From Shewanella psychromarinicola (GTDB taxonomy: Bacteria > Pseudomonadota > Gammaproteobacteria > Enterobacterales > Shewanellaceae): 64,000 bases of DNA. How positions within the stretch are numbered: the first letter of the stretch is position 1; every line of letters starts with the position of its first letter. Shown here piece after piece: positions 8,676-17,320 of this stretch. The stretch covers positions 1,612,001-1,676,000 of the forward strand of contig NZ_CP034073.1 of NCBI RefSeq assembly GCF_003855155.1. Reading direction: 5' to 3'. The position numbers and the translations under genes were made by a program. The notes under the pieces were generated by a model. The model ran no database searches and had not been told where the DNA came from. It saw nothing but the letters and a program-made list of their open reading frames with translations.

Positions 8676-8969
8676 TCAATCTCTCGCCAAAAAAATCAAT
8701 TGTAAACACAGCACGAGAGTAAAGAGGATTACGCCAACAATAACGATTGCCAGCACGAATAATAAGCTTGAAAACTGAATACACGGTGAATCAAAATGCG
8801 CTAAACAGAATTGCGTAAATTGACTGAAAACTGCCAAAGTCTCATAGGTAAACATCAATAATAGTGTTGCAATAATGATCACTGGCAGGTAAAAACCATA
8901 TTGAGGTTTAGTCCAGCGTTGCCGCTTAGCTTTGCTCACAAAAAACGCATTCAAGAGTGTGTTTGACAT
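8676..8969 (-). CDS. Small two-helix membrane protein, hypothetical
   Basis: A 97-residue protein with two strong hydrophobic segments (YLPVIIIATLLLMFTYETL and a longer one around residues 65-92). A short loop between them contains two Cys (QFCLAHFDSPCIQ). No family is recognised. Start and length are not certain, but the membrane pattern and normal codon use support a real gene. There is no operon partner. Confidence 0.55.
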   Translation of the reverse strand: MSNTLLNAFFVSKAKRQRWTKPQYGFYLPVIIIATLLLMFTYETLAVFSQFTQFCLAHFDSPCIQFSSLLFVLAIVIVGVILFTLVLCLQLIFLARD

Positions 8970-9282
8970 GGGTATTTAGGCAGTCCAATGACGCGCTTAC
9001 TATGGCGCACTTTAGCGTAAGACAACCGTGTTGAGATTTGCATCGTTCATGCTTTTCTTAGGCTGAATACGCTTACAAGCTCAGTTAGCTATGGCATATT
9101 ATCTCATTGGGACTGGCCATTTTCGTGCCGTTGTCAGTGATATTCATTACGCTAACCAGTCAATCCGCTAGGCATAACTTGCTATCGTTTGCGCAAGTTT
9201 AGTGATTAAACACTGTTTAAATGGATTACAGTATTGGCAAGTTTATAAAATACCGCGAGCAGATAATGAAAAGGAAATTTTA
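8970..9282. other. Intergenic region without recognisable gene
   Basis: This stretch separates the start of the small membrane protein gene from the prolyl oligopeptidase start. It must hold both divergent promoters. I see no RNA gene, repeat or convincing operator in it. An open frame upstream of 9283 begins at a weak start and encodes no signal-like sequence, so it is treated as non-coding. Confidence 0.5.
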
Positions 9283-11376
9283 ATGCTTAAGCGAATCATA
9301 CCATTATGTATAGCGAGTGCGATGACTATGGCAACACCTGTTCATGCAGAAGAAGACAAATATATTTGGCTAGAAGATGTTGAAGGCGCAAAGCCAATGG
9401 AATGGGTTAAGCAGCAAAATGCCCTGTCTGCGGCCCACATTAAGGCGTACCCAGGTTTTGATAATCTGGTGGCAAACAGCCTAGAGATCTTAAACGATAA
9501 AGCGCGTATCCCTTATGCCAGCCGCATTGGCGATTATTTGTATAATTTTTGGAAAGATGAAACCCACCAGCGTGGCATTTATCGCCGTACCACGTTAGCT
9601 GAATTCGCCAAAGCGCAACCTAACTGGGAAACAGTGCTTGATATTGATGCCCTCGGTAAAGCCGAGGGGGTTAATTGGGTATTTAAGGGCATTGAATGCC
9701 AATATCCACAAAACGAGCGCTGCTTGGTGTCCTTGTCTCGCGGGGGTGCAGATGCTGCTGAAGTACGCGAATTTAATTTAACCACTAAATCTTTTGTCGA
9801 CAGTACTCAGCAGCCGTTTGTGTTGGCTGAGGCGAAGTCAATGCTAAGCTGGATTGATAAAGATAGCGTGTTTGTTGGTACTGATTTTGGTGATGGGCAA
9901 AGCATGACCGATTCAGGCTACCCAAGTGTGGTTAAATTGTGGCAACGCGGTACGCCATTGTCTGCCGCTAAATTAGTGTTTAGAGGCGATAAAACATCCG
10001 TTGCGGTGTCGGGTTATGTGATGTTTGATGATAAAACACCACTGAATATTGTCACCGAAAGCTTAACTTTTTACACTGCGAAACATTATGTTTATCAAAA
10101 TAAAAAGCTGGTCTCGCTGCCTATTCCTGAGGATGCAGATTTAAAAGGCTACTTTAAGGGGCAGCTGTATATTGAGTTAAAAAGTGATTTAGTCACTAAA
10201 AAAGGTACTTTTAAACAAGGTGCCATCGTCTACACCCCAGTCGATAAGCTGATTGCGCAAAAACCAGCGTTTAGTGAATTGGTATCGCCAACGAAGCACG
10301 CCTCTATTTCGCAAGTGTCATTTAGCCAGAATGCTATTTTTGTCACTTGGTTAGATGATGTAAAAAGCCAACTTGTACGCTACATGCAAAATGATAAAGG
10401 TGATTGGCAAAGCAAGCCGGTACCCTTTGAAGCCAATGGCACCTTAAGTGTGTTTGATGTTGAACGTGATAGTGATGACTTTTTTGTTAACTACACCAGT
10501 TTTTTAGAGCCTGCCAGTTTATATCGCTTAAATGGCGCAAGCTTAAAAACAGATAAAATTAAAGCGATGCCACAGCAATTTGGCGCCGATAAGTTTGTCA
10601 CCCAGCAGTATTTTGTCGAATCAAAAGACGGCACTAAAGTGCCTTATTTTGTGGTGATGGCTAAAGACATCAAACTCGATAACAGCAACCCTACGTTACT
10701 TTACGGTTATGGCGGTTTTGAAGTGTCTCGCTTGCCGGCCTATTCGGCCACTATTGGCAAAAACTGGTTAGAGCAGGGCGGTGTATACGTGCTTGCCAAT
10801 ATTCGTGGTGGTGGCGAATACGGCCCCGCTTGGCATCAAGCGGCGTTAAAACAACATCGTCATAAAGCGTATGAAGATTTTGAAGCCATTGCAGAAGACT
10901 TAATTGCCCGTAAAATCACCTCAAGCAAACATCTTGGCATTCAAGGTGGCAGTAATGGTGGCTTGCTAGTGGGCGCTGCATTTACTCGTCGCCCTGAGCT
11001 ATATAACGCCGTAGTGTGTCAAGTGCCGTTATTGGATATGAAACGCTACAATAAGTTATTAGCAGGTGCCAGCTGGATGGGTGAATACGGTAATCCTGAT
11101 ATTGCACAAGAGTGGGCGTATATTAAAACCTACTCGCCGTATCATAATTTAACACCAGGGGTTACATACCCTAAAGTGTTTTTTACTACCTCAACACGTG
11201 ATGATCGGGTTCATCCTGCACACGCGCGTAAAATGGTGGCTAAAATGGCAGATATGGGCATTGATGTGTTGTATTTTGAGAACATCGAAGGCGGCCATGC
11301 TGGCGCGGCAGATAACACTCAAGCTGCCGAGTTAAGCTCAATGGTTTACGCTTACTTAATGCAGCAGCTGCGTTAA
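9283..11376 (+). CDS. Prolyl oligopeptidase family (S9A) serine peptidase, secreted
   Basis: A protein of 697 residues from the ATG at 9283, which has AAGGAA nine bases ahead and begins a Sec signal (cleavage after PVHA). The frame is open 27 codons further upstream, but that would bury the signal peptide. The N-terminal half is the beta-propeller gate. The C-terminal hydrolase carries the nucleophile in GGSNGGLLVGA, the Asp in TSTRDDRVHPAHARKM and the His in EGGHAGAAD. The family cleaves short proline-containing peptides. A terminator follows, and the gene is monocistronic. Confidence 0.93.
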   Translation: MLKRIIPLCIASAMTMATPVHAEEDKYIWLEDVEGAKPMEWVKQQNALSAAHIKAYPGFDNLVANSLEILNDKARIPYASRIGDYLYNFWKDETHQRGIYRRTTLAEFAKAQPNWETVLDIDALGKAEGVNWVFKGIECQYPQNERCLVSLSRGGADAAEVREFNLTTKSFVDSTQQPFVLAEAKSMLSWIDKDSVFVGTDFGDGQSMTDSGYPSVVKLWQRGTPLSAAKLVFRGDKTSVAVSGYVMFDDKTPLNIVTESLTFYTAKHYVYQNKKLVSLPIPEDADLKGYFKGQLYIELKSDLVTKKGTFKQGAIVYTPVDKLIAQKPAFSELVSPTKHASISQVSFSQNAIFVTWLDDVKSQLVRYMQNDKGDWQSKPVPFEANGTLSVFDVERDSDDFFVNYTSFLEPASLYRLNGASLKTDKIKAMPQQFGADKFVTQQYFVESKDGTKVPYFVVMAKDIKLDNSNPTLLYGYGGFEVSRLPAYSATIGKNWLEQGGVYVLANIRGGGEYGPAWHQAALKQHRHKAYEDFEAIAEDLIARKITSSKHLGIQGGSNGGLLVGAAFTRRPELYNAVVCQVPLLDMKRYNKLLAGASWMGEYGNPDIAQEWAYIKTYSPYHNLTPGVTYPKVFFTTSTRDDRVHPAHARKMVAKMADMGIDVLYFENIEGGHAGAADNTQAAELSSMVYAYLMQQLR

Positions 11377-11401
11377 AAAACTTGGTTAGTGATTAATAAA
11401 G

Positions 11402-11436
11402 AAAGGGTTTCAGTGCTGCTGAAGCCCTTTTTTATA
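11402..11436 (+). terminator. Rho-independent terminator after the S9 peptidase gene
   Basis: AAAGGGTTTCAG pairs with CTGAAGCCCTTT around a short loop and is followed by a run of T, 25 bases past the stop codon. Confidence 0.85.
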
Positions 11437-11522
11437 TTTTAGAATTCAACGTTGATTTTTACGCTAATTCTCACAGTGATGTTCACATTAGTGCATCGAT
11501 GTTTAACCTACCCAATAATGAA

Positions 11523-11556
11523 AAAATTGCCGCAGTGAAGTACTGCGGCAAAATAG
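11523..11556 (-). terminator. Rho-independent terminator for the cytochrome-lipoprotein operon
   Basis: On the minus strand TTTTGCCGCAGT pairs with ACTGCGGCAA across a five-base loop, followed by six T. It ends the minus-strand transcript that includes the lipoprotein gene at 11622. Confidence 0.85.
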
Positions 11557-11621
11557 CCTGAAGCAAATGAGCGCGAGTGATCTTTTCGCGCCATTAGCTA
11601 GGGGGGTAGGCTCAATGACGA

Positions 11622-12191
11622 TTAATTAGTGGCGCTAATTAACTCAATATCATTACTTGCCAGTGTGCCATTGATTTTAATGGCGACCTGGTAAAGCAGC
11701 GTCGCATTATCCGATGCTTTGCTTTGTAAGTCGAGGTCATGGACATTAAACGTATATGTACCGGTTGTGTCGGTGGCTTCCAATGTTCCAGTGCACTCAT
11801 CGCTAGTTGAACTGTCGCATTGATAGCTTTGGGTGACATGCCAACGTTTCCAAGCCTTGGGTTTGGTTGACGCTGAGGCTGGGTCGGGAAAGCCAAAATA
11901 CACAATATCGTAATCGGCTACGTTAGTGAGTGCTTCGCCGTCACTATTGGCAACGGTGAATGATAGTGCGCCAGTGGTGGCATCAAATGTGTCGAGTTTA
12001 ACCACTACGCTGCTGGCATCATCGATACTAACGCCATCAATTACTGGCGGCACAACAACTGGCGGTACAACAACTGGAGGTACAACAACTACTGGTGGAT
12101 CAATAACAGCCACGTCGTCATCGTTATCACTATTACAGCCAAACATTAGCAATGAACTGGCTAATATGGCGCTGAGATATTTAACTTTCAT
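11622..12191 (-). CDS. Surface-type lipoprotein with Pro/Val linker, partner of the split-Soret-like cytochrome
   Basis: A 189-residue lipoprotein (lipobox LLMFGC). Two ATGs overlap the ribosome site AAGGAG; the one at 12191 has the better spacing. After an Asp-rich stretch comes a linker of repeated PPVVV units (about residues 32-51) encoded by a 15-bp tandem repeat. A beta-rich domain of about 130 residues follows, with one Cys pair (YQCDSSTSDEC). No haem motif is present. It starts 10 bases after the stop of the Tat-exported cytochrome gene, so the two form an operon. The domain loosely recalls N-terminal domains of outer-membrane decahaem cytochromes, but I cannot confirm this. Confidence 0.7.
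   Translation of the reverse strand: MKVKYLSAILASSLLMFGCNSDNDDDVAVIDPPVVVVPPVVVPPVVVPPVIDGVSIDDASSVVVKLDTFDATTGALSFTVANSDGEALTNVADYDIVYFGFPDPASASTKPKAWKRWHVTQSYQCDSSTSDECTGTLEATDTTGTYTFNVHDLDLQSKASDNATLLYQVAIKINGTLASNDIELISATN
12046..12090 (-). repeat. In-gene 15-bp tandem repeat coding the PPVVV linker
   Basis: Three near-identical 15-base units (GGCGGTACAACAACT on the plus strand) lie in frame inside the lipoprotein gene and give the alternating Pro-Pro-Val-Val-Val linker. The unit is a multiple of three, so copy changes would alter only linker length. Confidence 0.8.
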
Positions 12192-12201
12192 CATGCGCTC
12201 C

Positions 12202-13023
12202 TTAATTGTAATGGCCGGTATGACAAGTGGTGCATTCCATATCACTTTTCACGCTGGCGGCAGAACCCATGGTTTCGGTCACGCCATGACAAGACTGACA
12301 CGCTTGCGCTTCTACAGACGGTTTAGCTTCTGGTAATACTGAAATATCTTCGCCGCCATAAGCGCGGTTTAGCAGATCAACAATATGATAAGCCATGCTG
12401 GCAGAAAGGCGTTTGCAGCGCTCACCTTTGAGTGCAAACACTTTACCTGATGCTGCAGACCAATTACTAATAGATGAATGGCATAGTGGGCTATTAGCGA
12501 TTGAGGTTGCACCGACTTCTAATGATTTCTCTTCCGTAGAACCAATACCGGCAACGAACTCAGCAGAGGATAAAGGTAAATCTGTCGTTTCATAGTAGCG
12601 GAATGAAGCACCAATAATGGCACTGTTTTGGCCATTAATGTCATCTAGGAAATTGATTAACATACCCGATGCATTCAAGTTGCCACAAAGTGTTCCTTGA
12701 CCCACAACCCCTGCCCAACCATAACCGGCTAATGCGGTTGGTATGGTGGCAAATTTGCTGGCATCAGCACTACTAGATGCTGCAAGCATAGTGATAATGG
12801 CATGGAAAACTTGGTGCATACAGCCGCCGCCAGTTTCATAGGCTAATTTAGCGGTTGCCATTGCATCTAAAGGTACATATTTGAGTTTTTCACCTAACTC
12901 TAAGCGGTAGTTACCGGCTTCATCGGTGGCGGCAAATGCCGATGTACCTAATAGTGTTGCCCCAGCAGCTGCGGTGCTTAATCCAATAATTTTTGTTAAT
13001 GCTTGGCGTCTATTTATGCTCAT
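12202..13023 (-). CDS. Tat-exported split-Soret-like dihaem cytochrome c (C_GCAxxG_C_C family)
   Basis: A 273-residue protein with a twin-arginine signal (NRRQALTKIIGL, cleavage near residue 31). Four spaced Cys (C68 in GGGCMHQVF, C113, C181, C203 in ERCKRL) fit the C_GCAxxG_C_C/split-Soret framework, which in characterised members binds an Fe-S cluster. Two CxxCH haem motifs lie at the C-terminus (CQSCH at 242-246, CTTCH at 264-268). Tat export fits cofactor insertion before transport. It is the first gene of an operon with a lipoprotein and is divergent from a ToxR-like regulator. A periplasmic electron-transfer role is well supported; the partner and substrate are unknown. Confidence 0.85.
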   Translation of the reverse strand: MSINRRQALTKIIGLSTAAAGATLLGTSAFAATDEAGNYRLELGEKLKYVPLDAMATAKLAYETGGGCMHQVFHAIITMLAASSSADASKFATIPTALAGYGWAGVVGQGTLCGNLNASGMLINFLDDINGQNSAIIGASFRYYETTDLPLSSAEFVAGIGSTEEKSLEVGATSIANSPLCHSSISNWSAASGKVFALKGERCKRLSASMAYHIVDLLNRAYGGEDISVLPEAKPSVEAQACQSCHGVTETMGSAASVKSDMECTTCHTGHYN

Positions 13024-13486
13024 TGTGGTTACCCTCTATATCATTGTTGTTATATTCAAGCGCTAATATTTGTTATGGCTTAGGCTTGTTTTGACATTCG
13101 TTGCTGGCCTGAATATCGACAGCAACGCGATGACCTAACAATAATCAATAGGGTTATTAATGGTGTGATTTATGCCCGATAAAACTGTTTTTAAAAAACC
13201 ATTAAATTTAGCTAATAAACACTGACTATGACGGTCAAAAATAAATACCAAAAGCGCTTTTTTTGTGACAGTAGTCTTATTATTTATAAGATTTATGCAT
13301 ATTTATCTGTGTATTTATTGAAATTAACATCATGAAATTATGTGATTAACGTCTCAATTACATCATTGTTAGTCATTACACCTTACAAAATGTAAGGAAT
13401 AATAGTGTGAAGATATCGGGATCACAGATTTCATAAGATTTTCTGCATACACTTTATCAATTATTAACAGTATTGAGGCAGTTGAT
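13024..13486. promoter_or_regulatory. Divergent regulatory region between cytochrome operon and ToxR-like regulator
   Basis: These 463 bases hold no gene. Two structures stand out. A hairpin at 13099-13127 (CGTTGCTG paired with CAGCAACG) lies in the likely leader of the cytochrome gene. An inverted repeat at 13381-13397 (CCTTACAAAATGTAAGG) lies about 90 bases before the regulator start. The second is a candidate operator for the membrane-bound regulator; that is inference. Confidence 0.5.
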
Positions 13487-14275
13487 ATGCAATTGGGCCA
13501 TTGCAGGTTTGATATCGACAAAGGTGCTCTGATCAATCAGGAAAGTGGCGTGGTGTGGCATCTTCCCCGAGCAGAGCTACATGTGCTGACATTATTGGTC
13601 GAGTATCAAGGCAAAGTCGTTGCTAAACCCTTATTAGAATCTGGCTATGGTGATAAATCGCATTTAAGCAGTGCTTCGGTGGCGCGAGCCGTATTTACAT
13701 TGCGGTCTTTTTTTGGGCCACAGCAGGAATCTCTTATTGAAACGGTTAAAGGTCAGGGCTACTTACTGCGGCATCATCGTCCTCGTAAGCAAACCGCAAG
13801 TGTATTACCGTCGATTATTCGCCGTCATTCTGGATTACTAATCGTAACGGCAACAATACTAATCGTTTGTAGCATTGCTGCAGTGAAACTGATGCAGCCT
13901 ATTGTTACACCAACCCCGCCTTTGAGTGTCAATACCGTTAAACTCTTATCTGGAAGTACCGTTGATGTGATGCTCTATGCCCCATCAAGAACCAACAATG
14001 AGCAGTTGATTGAACTTGGGCAACAAATACAGCAAAGCTTTGCCGATTGTGACGTGAGCAGTTGGGAAAGAGTTTATTTATCATTGTCTCACGACAAGCA
14101 AGTATTGAACATTACCTTGCGGGGAGATCTCTTAGGGCAGTCTCTTATTCGTAATTTAAAAATCAGTGATTTAAGGCAGCCTAAACAGTTTGTTAATCGT
14201 GATTGGCTCAAGCAGGTGAATATTTGTGACACGATTAACGCACAGCCAGCCCAAACAAGTCAGCATTTGGAGTAA
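13487..14275 (+). CDS. ToxR/CadC-like membrane-anchored winged-helix regulator
   Basis: A 262-residue protein. Residues 1-95 form an OmpR-type winged-helix DNA-binding domain (ELHVLTLLVEYQGKVV, then SASVARAVFTLRSFFG and ETVKGQGYLL). A single transmembrane helix follows at about 115-137 and a periplasmic domain of about 120 residues. Two periplasmic Cys (SFADCDVSSW and VNICDTI) are placed like the disulfide pair of ToxR. The gene is followed seven bases later by a small membrane protein gene, as in ToxR/ToxS and MarT/FidL pairs. The divergent Tat-cytochrome operon is the probable target. The signal sensed is unknown. Confidence 0.88.
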   Translation: MQLGHCRFDIDKGALINQESGVVWHLPRAELHVLTLLVEYQGKVVAKPLLESGYGDKSHLSSASVARAVFTLRSFFGPQQESLIETVKGQGYLLRHHRPRKQTASVLPSIIRRHSGLLIVTATILIVCSIAAVKLMQPIVTPTPPLSVNTVKLLSGSTVDVMLYAPSRTNNEQLIELGQQIQQSFADCDVSSWERVYLSLSHDKQVLNITLRGDLLGQSLIRNLKISDLRQPKQFVNRDWLKQVNICDTINAQPAQTSQHLE

Positions 14276-14282
14276 TAATAGT

Positions 14283-14801
14283 ATGACTAGAAGTAGATTG
14301 TGGGCTATTAATATTATGATCTTAGTGTTATTGCTGGCCAGTATGGGAATTATTTATAGGCTTACTACACGTGTGCCAAGTTTTATGCTCAGTTGCAGTT
14401 CAGAATTATTTCATCGTAAGAGCGCGGCACAAGACCAACGTCATTATTTATTAGTCGATTTAGTCTCCAATGAAGGCCAAGCTCAGATTAATTATCGTTA
14501 TTTTGACTACGAGGGTAATTTGGCGGGTACATTATCAATGAAAGGAACTGTGGATAGAATTGATACCGAAAATCAAATCTACGATATTTCAGTGACCACC
14601 AAAAAAGAATTCCTGGCGAGTCACAACTCAAAAGTGCCACAGCATTTAGCGTACTTGTCTTATGTCAGTAGTTTAAATTTAAATAAAAAAGGGCTGCATT
14701 CGTTATCGCTTCAAGTTATTGAGCGAGACGAAGCAAAAGATTATGCGGTGGTCCTGTTTCAACCTAGCAATACCGTGTGTGGTTGTCGCTTAGTGCATTA
14801 A
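14283..14801 (+). CDS. Small membrane partner protein of the ToxR-like regulator (ToxS/FidL-like)
   Basis: A 172-residue protein with one N-terminal membrane helix (IMILVLLLASMGIIYRL), the rest periplasmic. The beta-rich segment NYRYFDYEGNLAGTLSMKG recalls FidL-like proteins. The size and position right after a ToxR-like gene match ToxS/FidL partners. A further upstream start at 14226 would overlap the regulator; the ATG at 14283, after GGAG, is preferred. Three Cys (LSCSSE and VCGCR) could pair with each other or with the regulator. Stabilising or tuning the sensor domain is the expected role by analogy. Confidence 0.75.
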   Translation: MTRSRLWAINIMILVLLLASMGIIYRLTTRVPSFMLSCSSELFHRKSAAQDQRHYLLVDLVSNEGQAQINYRYFDYEGNLAGTLSMKGTVDRIDTENQIYDISVTTKKEFLASHNSKVPQHLAYLSYVSSLNLNKKGLHSLSLQVIERDEAKDYAVVLFQPSNTVCGCRLVH

Positions 14802-14815
14802 TCAAACCCAATAAA

Positions 14816-14841
14816 AAGGTCGATGCAAATGCATCGACCTT
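14816..14841 (+). terminator. Stem-loop terminator of the regulator operon
   Basis: AAGGTCGATGC pairs perfectly with GCATCGACCTT across a four-base loop, 15 bases past the stop codon. The MITE-like element begins ten bases further on. Confidence 0.75.
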
Positions 14842-14851
14842 CTAGTGTCTA

Positions 14852-15117
14852 GGGCTTGTTGACCTTTCGTGTTCAAAGGGCTAAACGGTTTAGCGCTTTG
14901 AATAAAAATGCGGCGCCTAGCATTGTACGCTAATACCTTGCACAAACTCTTCGCTTACAAATAAGGACGACCGTTTAGCCGAACCCTTAGGGCTGCGTTT
15001 GTGGCTTCTTTGTACTGCGTTATCGCTTATTAATGTATAACAACATGTCATAAGCTCTGCCTTGGATAAAACTGCCACAAAATGCTGCAGCATTCACCTT
15101 CAAAGATCTACCGGCCC
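14852..15117. mobile_element. MITE-like element, copy 1 (266 bp)
   Basis: The element is flanked by TA on both sides (14850-14851 and 15118-15119). Its ends GGGCTTGTTGACCTTT and AAAGATCTACCGGCCC are imperfect inverted repeats. Internal sequence around TTTAGCCGAACCC, then ACTGCGTTAT, matches the copy at 24139 in opposite orientation. It codes for nothing. The ends resemble those of the IS5-type remnant at 59684, which suggests mobilisation by that class of transposase. Confidence 0.75.
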
Positions 15118-15130
15118 TAGTGACTACCCG

Positions 15131-15727
15131 TTATATTTTTATTGAGTTGAGCGAGACTTGTTTGGTCTGAGTGACTTCACCCACGGGCAAAATAGTACGG
15201 CCGTATTCGGCATTCAGTAACTGCGCCATAGCAAAATAAATGGCACTTGCTCCGCAGAAAATACCTTCAAATCCAGCGATAGTGCCAAGCAGGGCATTAT
15301 CGGTAAAGTCGTGTGCAGCCAGTAAGAAAAACAACACCGTCAATGAACCAAATATCACTTGTTTTGCTCGTGGATAACGTAAAGACCCGACAAACATAAA
15401 GGCGGTAAATATGCCCCATAAGGTTAAATACCAGCCCATAAAATGAGCGGGACTGGCGGCAACACCCATGTTTGGCATTAATATTAGCCCAACTAAAGTC
15501 AACCAAAACAAACCGTAGGAAGTAAATGCTGTTGTGCCAAAGGTATCGCCGCGCATAAAGCACATGATGCCCACAATCACTTGGCCAATGCCACCGTAAA
15601 AAATCCCCATTGCAAGGATCATCGAATCAATTGGAAAGTAACCCGCATTGTGAATATTCAGCAAAATGGTGGTCATGCCAAAGCCCATTAATCCCAGTGG
15701 CGCTGGGTTGGCCAGTTTTGTAGACAT
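15131..15727 (-). CDS. satP: Acetate uptake transporter, GPR1/FUN34/YaaH family
   Basis: A 198-residue inner-membrane protein with six hydrophobic helices. The family signature NPAPLGLMGFGMTT stands at residues 7-20, and the length matches E. coli SatP (YaaH). It takes up acetate or succinate with protons. An AGGGGAAC ribosome site precedes the ATG at 15727. The MITE-like element sits 13 bases past its 3' end. The leader carries a small hairpin at 15750-15772. Monocistronic. Confidence 0.93.
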   Translation of the reverse strand: MSTKLANPAPLGLMGFGMTTILLNIHNAGYFPIDSMILAMGIFYGGIGQVIVGIMCFMRGDTFGTTAFTSYGLFWLTLVGLILMPNMGVAASPAHFMGWYLTLWGIFTAFMFVGSLRYPRAKQVIFGSLTVLFFLLAAHDFTDNALLGTIAGFEGIFCGASAIYFAMAQLLNAEYGRTILPVGEVTQTKQVSLNSIKI

Positions 15728-15749
15728 TAAGTTCCCCTAGTGTAAAGGT

Positions 15750-15772
15750 CACTGAATCCTGTCGATTCAGTG
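15750..15772 (-). promoter_or_regulatory. Hairpin in the satP leader
   Basis: CACTGAATC pairs with GATTCAGTG around a five-base loop, 23 bases upstream of the satP start codon. It could be a protein site or an mRNA structure; no function can be assigned. Confidence 0.4.
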
Positions 15773-16257
15773 AGCGTTAATCTGTATCTTTATAGCGTAA
15801 GGCGCGCATTCTAGAGAAAGGGGGCCGGGGTCGCAATATGCCTGAAGAGGTAGCAGCATTGTAAAATGTAATAATTAATTATCATTAAAAACAAATACTT
15901 AAGCTCATTGTGAGTAATTGACATATTTGAATGAAAATTAATATTGTAGGAAGTTATTTGAATTCAATTAGATAGACAGACATCTTACAATGAGGGTGAT
16001 GGTATTCACCGTTTGAGTGGTAAGCGTGACCCCCATAATGTATCGCCTAAATAATCGCCAATTCGCCGCAGCAATAATGGGTTAAAGCCGCAGATATTTG
16101 TGATCATGCTTGGGTTAATGAGCTAAACTTGCTTAAGGCTACAAAACGTTAATAAAGTTTCTTTTAATGCTAAAAAGTGTGTCGTGACAGAGGTTGTTGT
16201 CAGTTAATGTCAGTTAATGTTAATTGATGCCAGCGCCGTTTTCGGTGTCTATCGGCT
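15773..16257. other. Non-coding stretch with possible gene debris
   Basis: This is part of an 880-base gap between satP and the ACT-domain gene. The only protein-like piece is a 33-codon minus-strand frame (16006-16107) containing NPLLLRRIGDYLGDTLWGSR, of no recognised family. A short direct repeat (TGTCAGTTAA twice, 16198-16217) lies beside the GGDEF remnant. The rest shows nothing I can support. Confidence 0.35.
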
Positions 16258-16455
16258 TATGATTCACTCAATATCACCTTATTTCGGGCGCTAATTTTGG
16301 ACTGAAGCAATCCGGCATCCGCAAGATCGATTGCTTACTCTATCGGTATGTCTTGGTCGCTGAGTTCAACTACCCCAAAATTGGTGATAATGTTAATTTG
16401 CTGTCCGCAATTGTCATTGGCATGAGTCGGACAATGACCGAGTATATTGAGGGCT
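16258..16455 (-). pseudogene. C-terminal remnant of a GGDEF (diguanylate cyclase) gene
   Basis: Read on the minus strand, the sequence gives FGVVELSDQDIPIE, a stop, then AIDLADAGLLQSKISARNKV and a final stop. This matches the end of GGDEF domains (a FGVA-like strand, then ADxALYxAKxxGRNxV). The internal stop and the missing catalytic half show a dead fragment. Similarity is by eye. Confidence 0.6.
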
Positions 16456-16608
16456 CTTTAAGGTATTGTTGGGCGAATTCAAATTATCTAATTTGTTTCC
16501 TAGGTCATAGATTAGCTTTCTAATGATAGTTAATCTGTGGTTAGCTCTTAACTAAAACCACATTAAATAGGTCAAAATCATTTTGGTTTATTTATCATCG
16601 GAGGTTAT

Positions 16609-17115
16609 ATGCAACATAAGTTTATCACTACGGTATTAGGCACTTTACAGCCCAATCTTCTGCAATCACTTGCTCAAGTCAGCCGTGAAATAGGCGCAAG
16701 TTGGGAAACCAGTAAAGTCATCAAACTCGACGGGCAATTTGTTGCAATGATGCGGGTTATGATAGATGTCGATAAGGAAGCTTCCTTAAAACAAGCATTA
16801 GAGCAGCAGTTTTCGCAATTGACTTTTGTCTATGCTGAGTTTGAACATCAATCTATACATTTATCTACAGAGTGTAAACTCACTTTAGATTGCAATGATC
16901 GTTCAGGTTTAACCCATGATATCAATGAAATTTTATCAGACCTTGATGTGAGTGTTGATCACCAAGAATGTTATCGTGTGCAAGTAAGCAGTTTAGGTAA
17001 AACGGTATATAGCGCGAAGATGACGTTAAGATTACCGGAGAACGTGACCAAAGCGCTGTTAGTATCTCAACTTGAAACCTTAAGCGATAATATTCGTATC
17101 GATGTTACTAAGTAA
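16609..17115 (+). CDS. Double ACT-domain protein, GcvR-like
   Basis: A 168-residue soluble protein with two ACT-type halves (about residues 1-80 and 85-168). The second begins KLTLDCNDRSGLTHDINEIL, the typical ACT ligand-loop pattern. It resembles GcvR, the protein that antagonises the glycine-cleavage activator GcvA, but is probably a paralogue; no gcvA lies near. A strong GGAGG site stands five bases before the ATG. Monocistronic. Amino-acid sensing is the expected role, with ligand unknown. Confidence 0.8.
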   Translation: MQHKFITTVLGTLQPNLLQSLAQVSREIGASWETSKVIKLDGQFVAMMRVMIDVDKEASLKQALEQQFSQLTFVYAEFEHQSIHLSTECKLTLDCNDRSGLTHDINEILSDLDVSVDHQECYRVQVSSLGKTVYSAKMTLRLPENVTKALLVSQLETLSDNIRIDVTK

Positions 17116-17155
17116 ACTCTGCTTAAGACAAGAAACGATTATCAGACAGCCATTT

Positions 17156-17320
17156 GTTATGCTATCTGAGTTGCATTGACTTGCAATAGGTTAACTATTG
17201 ACCCCGCGGTTAACACGTGAAAACGGCTTGTTAGCTAAACAAATGGCAAGTTTGATATGAAATAGATGAACTATGCTAATTTTTACCTATTTACCCCATG
17301 CTTAACCCGAGTTGAGGTTA
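17156..17320. repeat. Degenerate copy of the second intergenic repeat family
   Basis: It contains TGCTATCTGAGTTG, then CTTGTTAGCTAAACAAATGG, and ends in TTAACCCGAGTTGAGGTTA (17302-17320). The same three blocks in the same order occur at 27832-27985. The left end is not clear. It fills most of the 313-base gap between the ACT-domain gene and the kinase-like gene; nothing else is seen there. Confidence 0.55.

Noticed and set aside
11926..12336. Plus-strand Gly/Thr-rich frame opposite the lipoprotein gene
   Set aside because: Its repeats are the complement of the PPVVV linker codons; context supports only the minus-strand genes.
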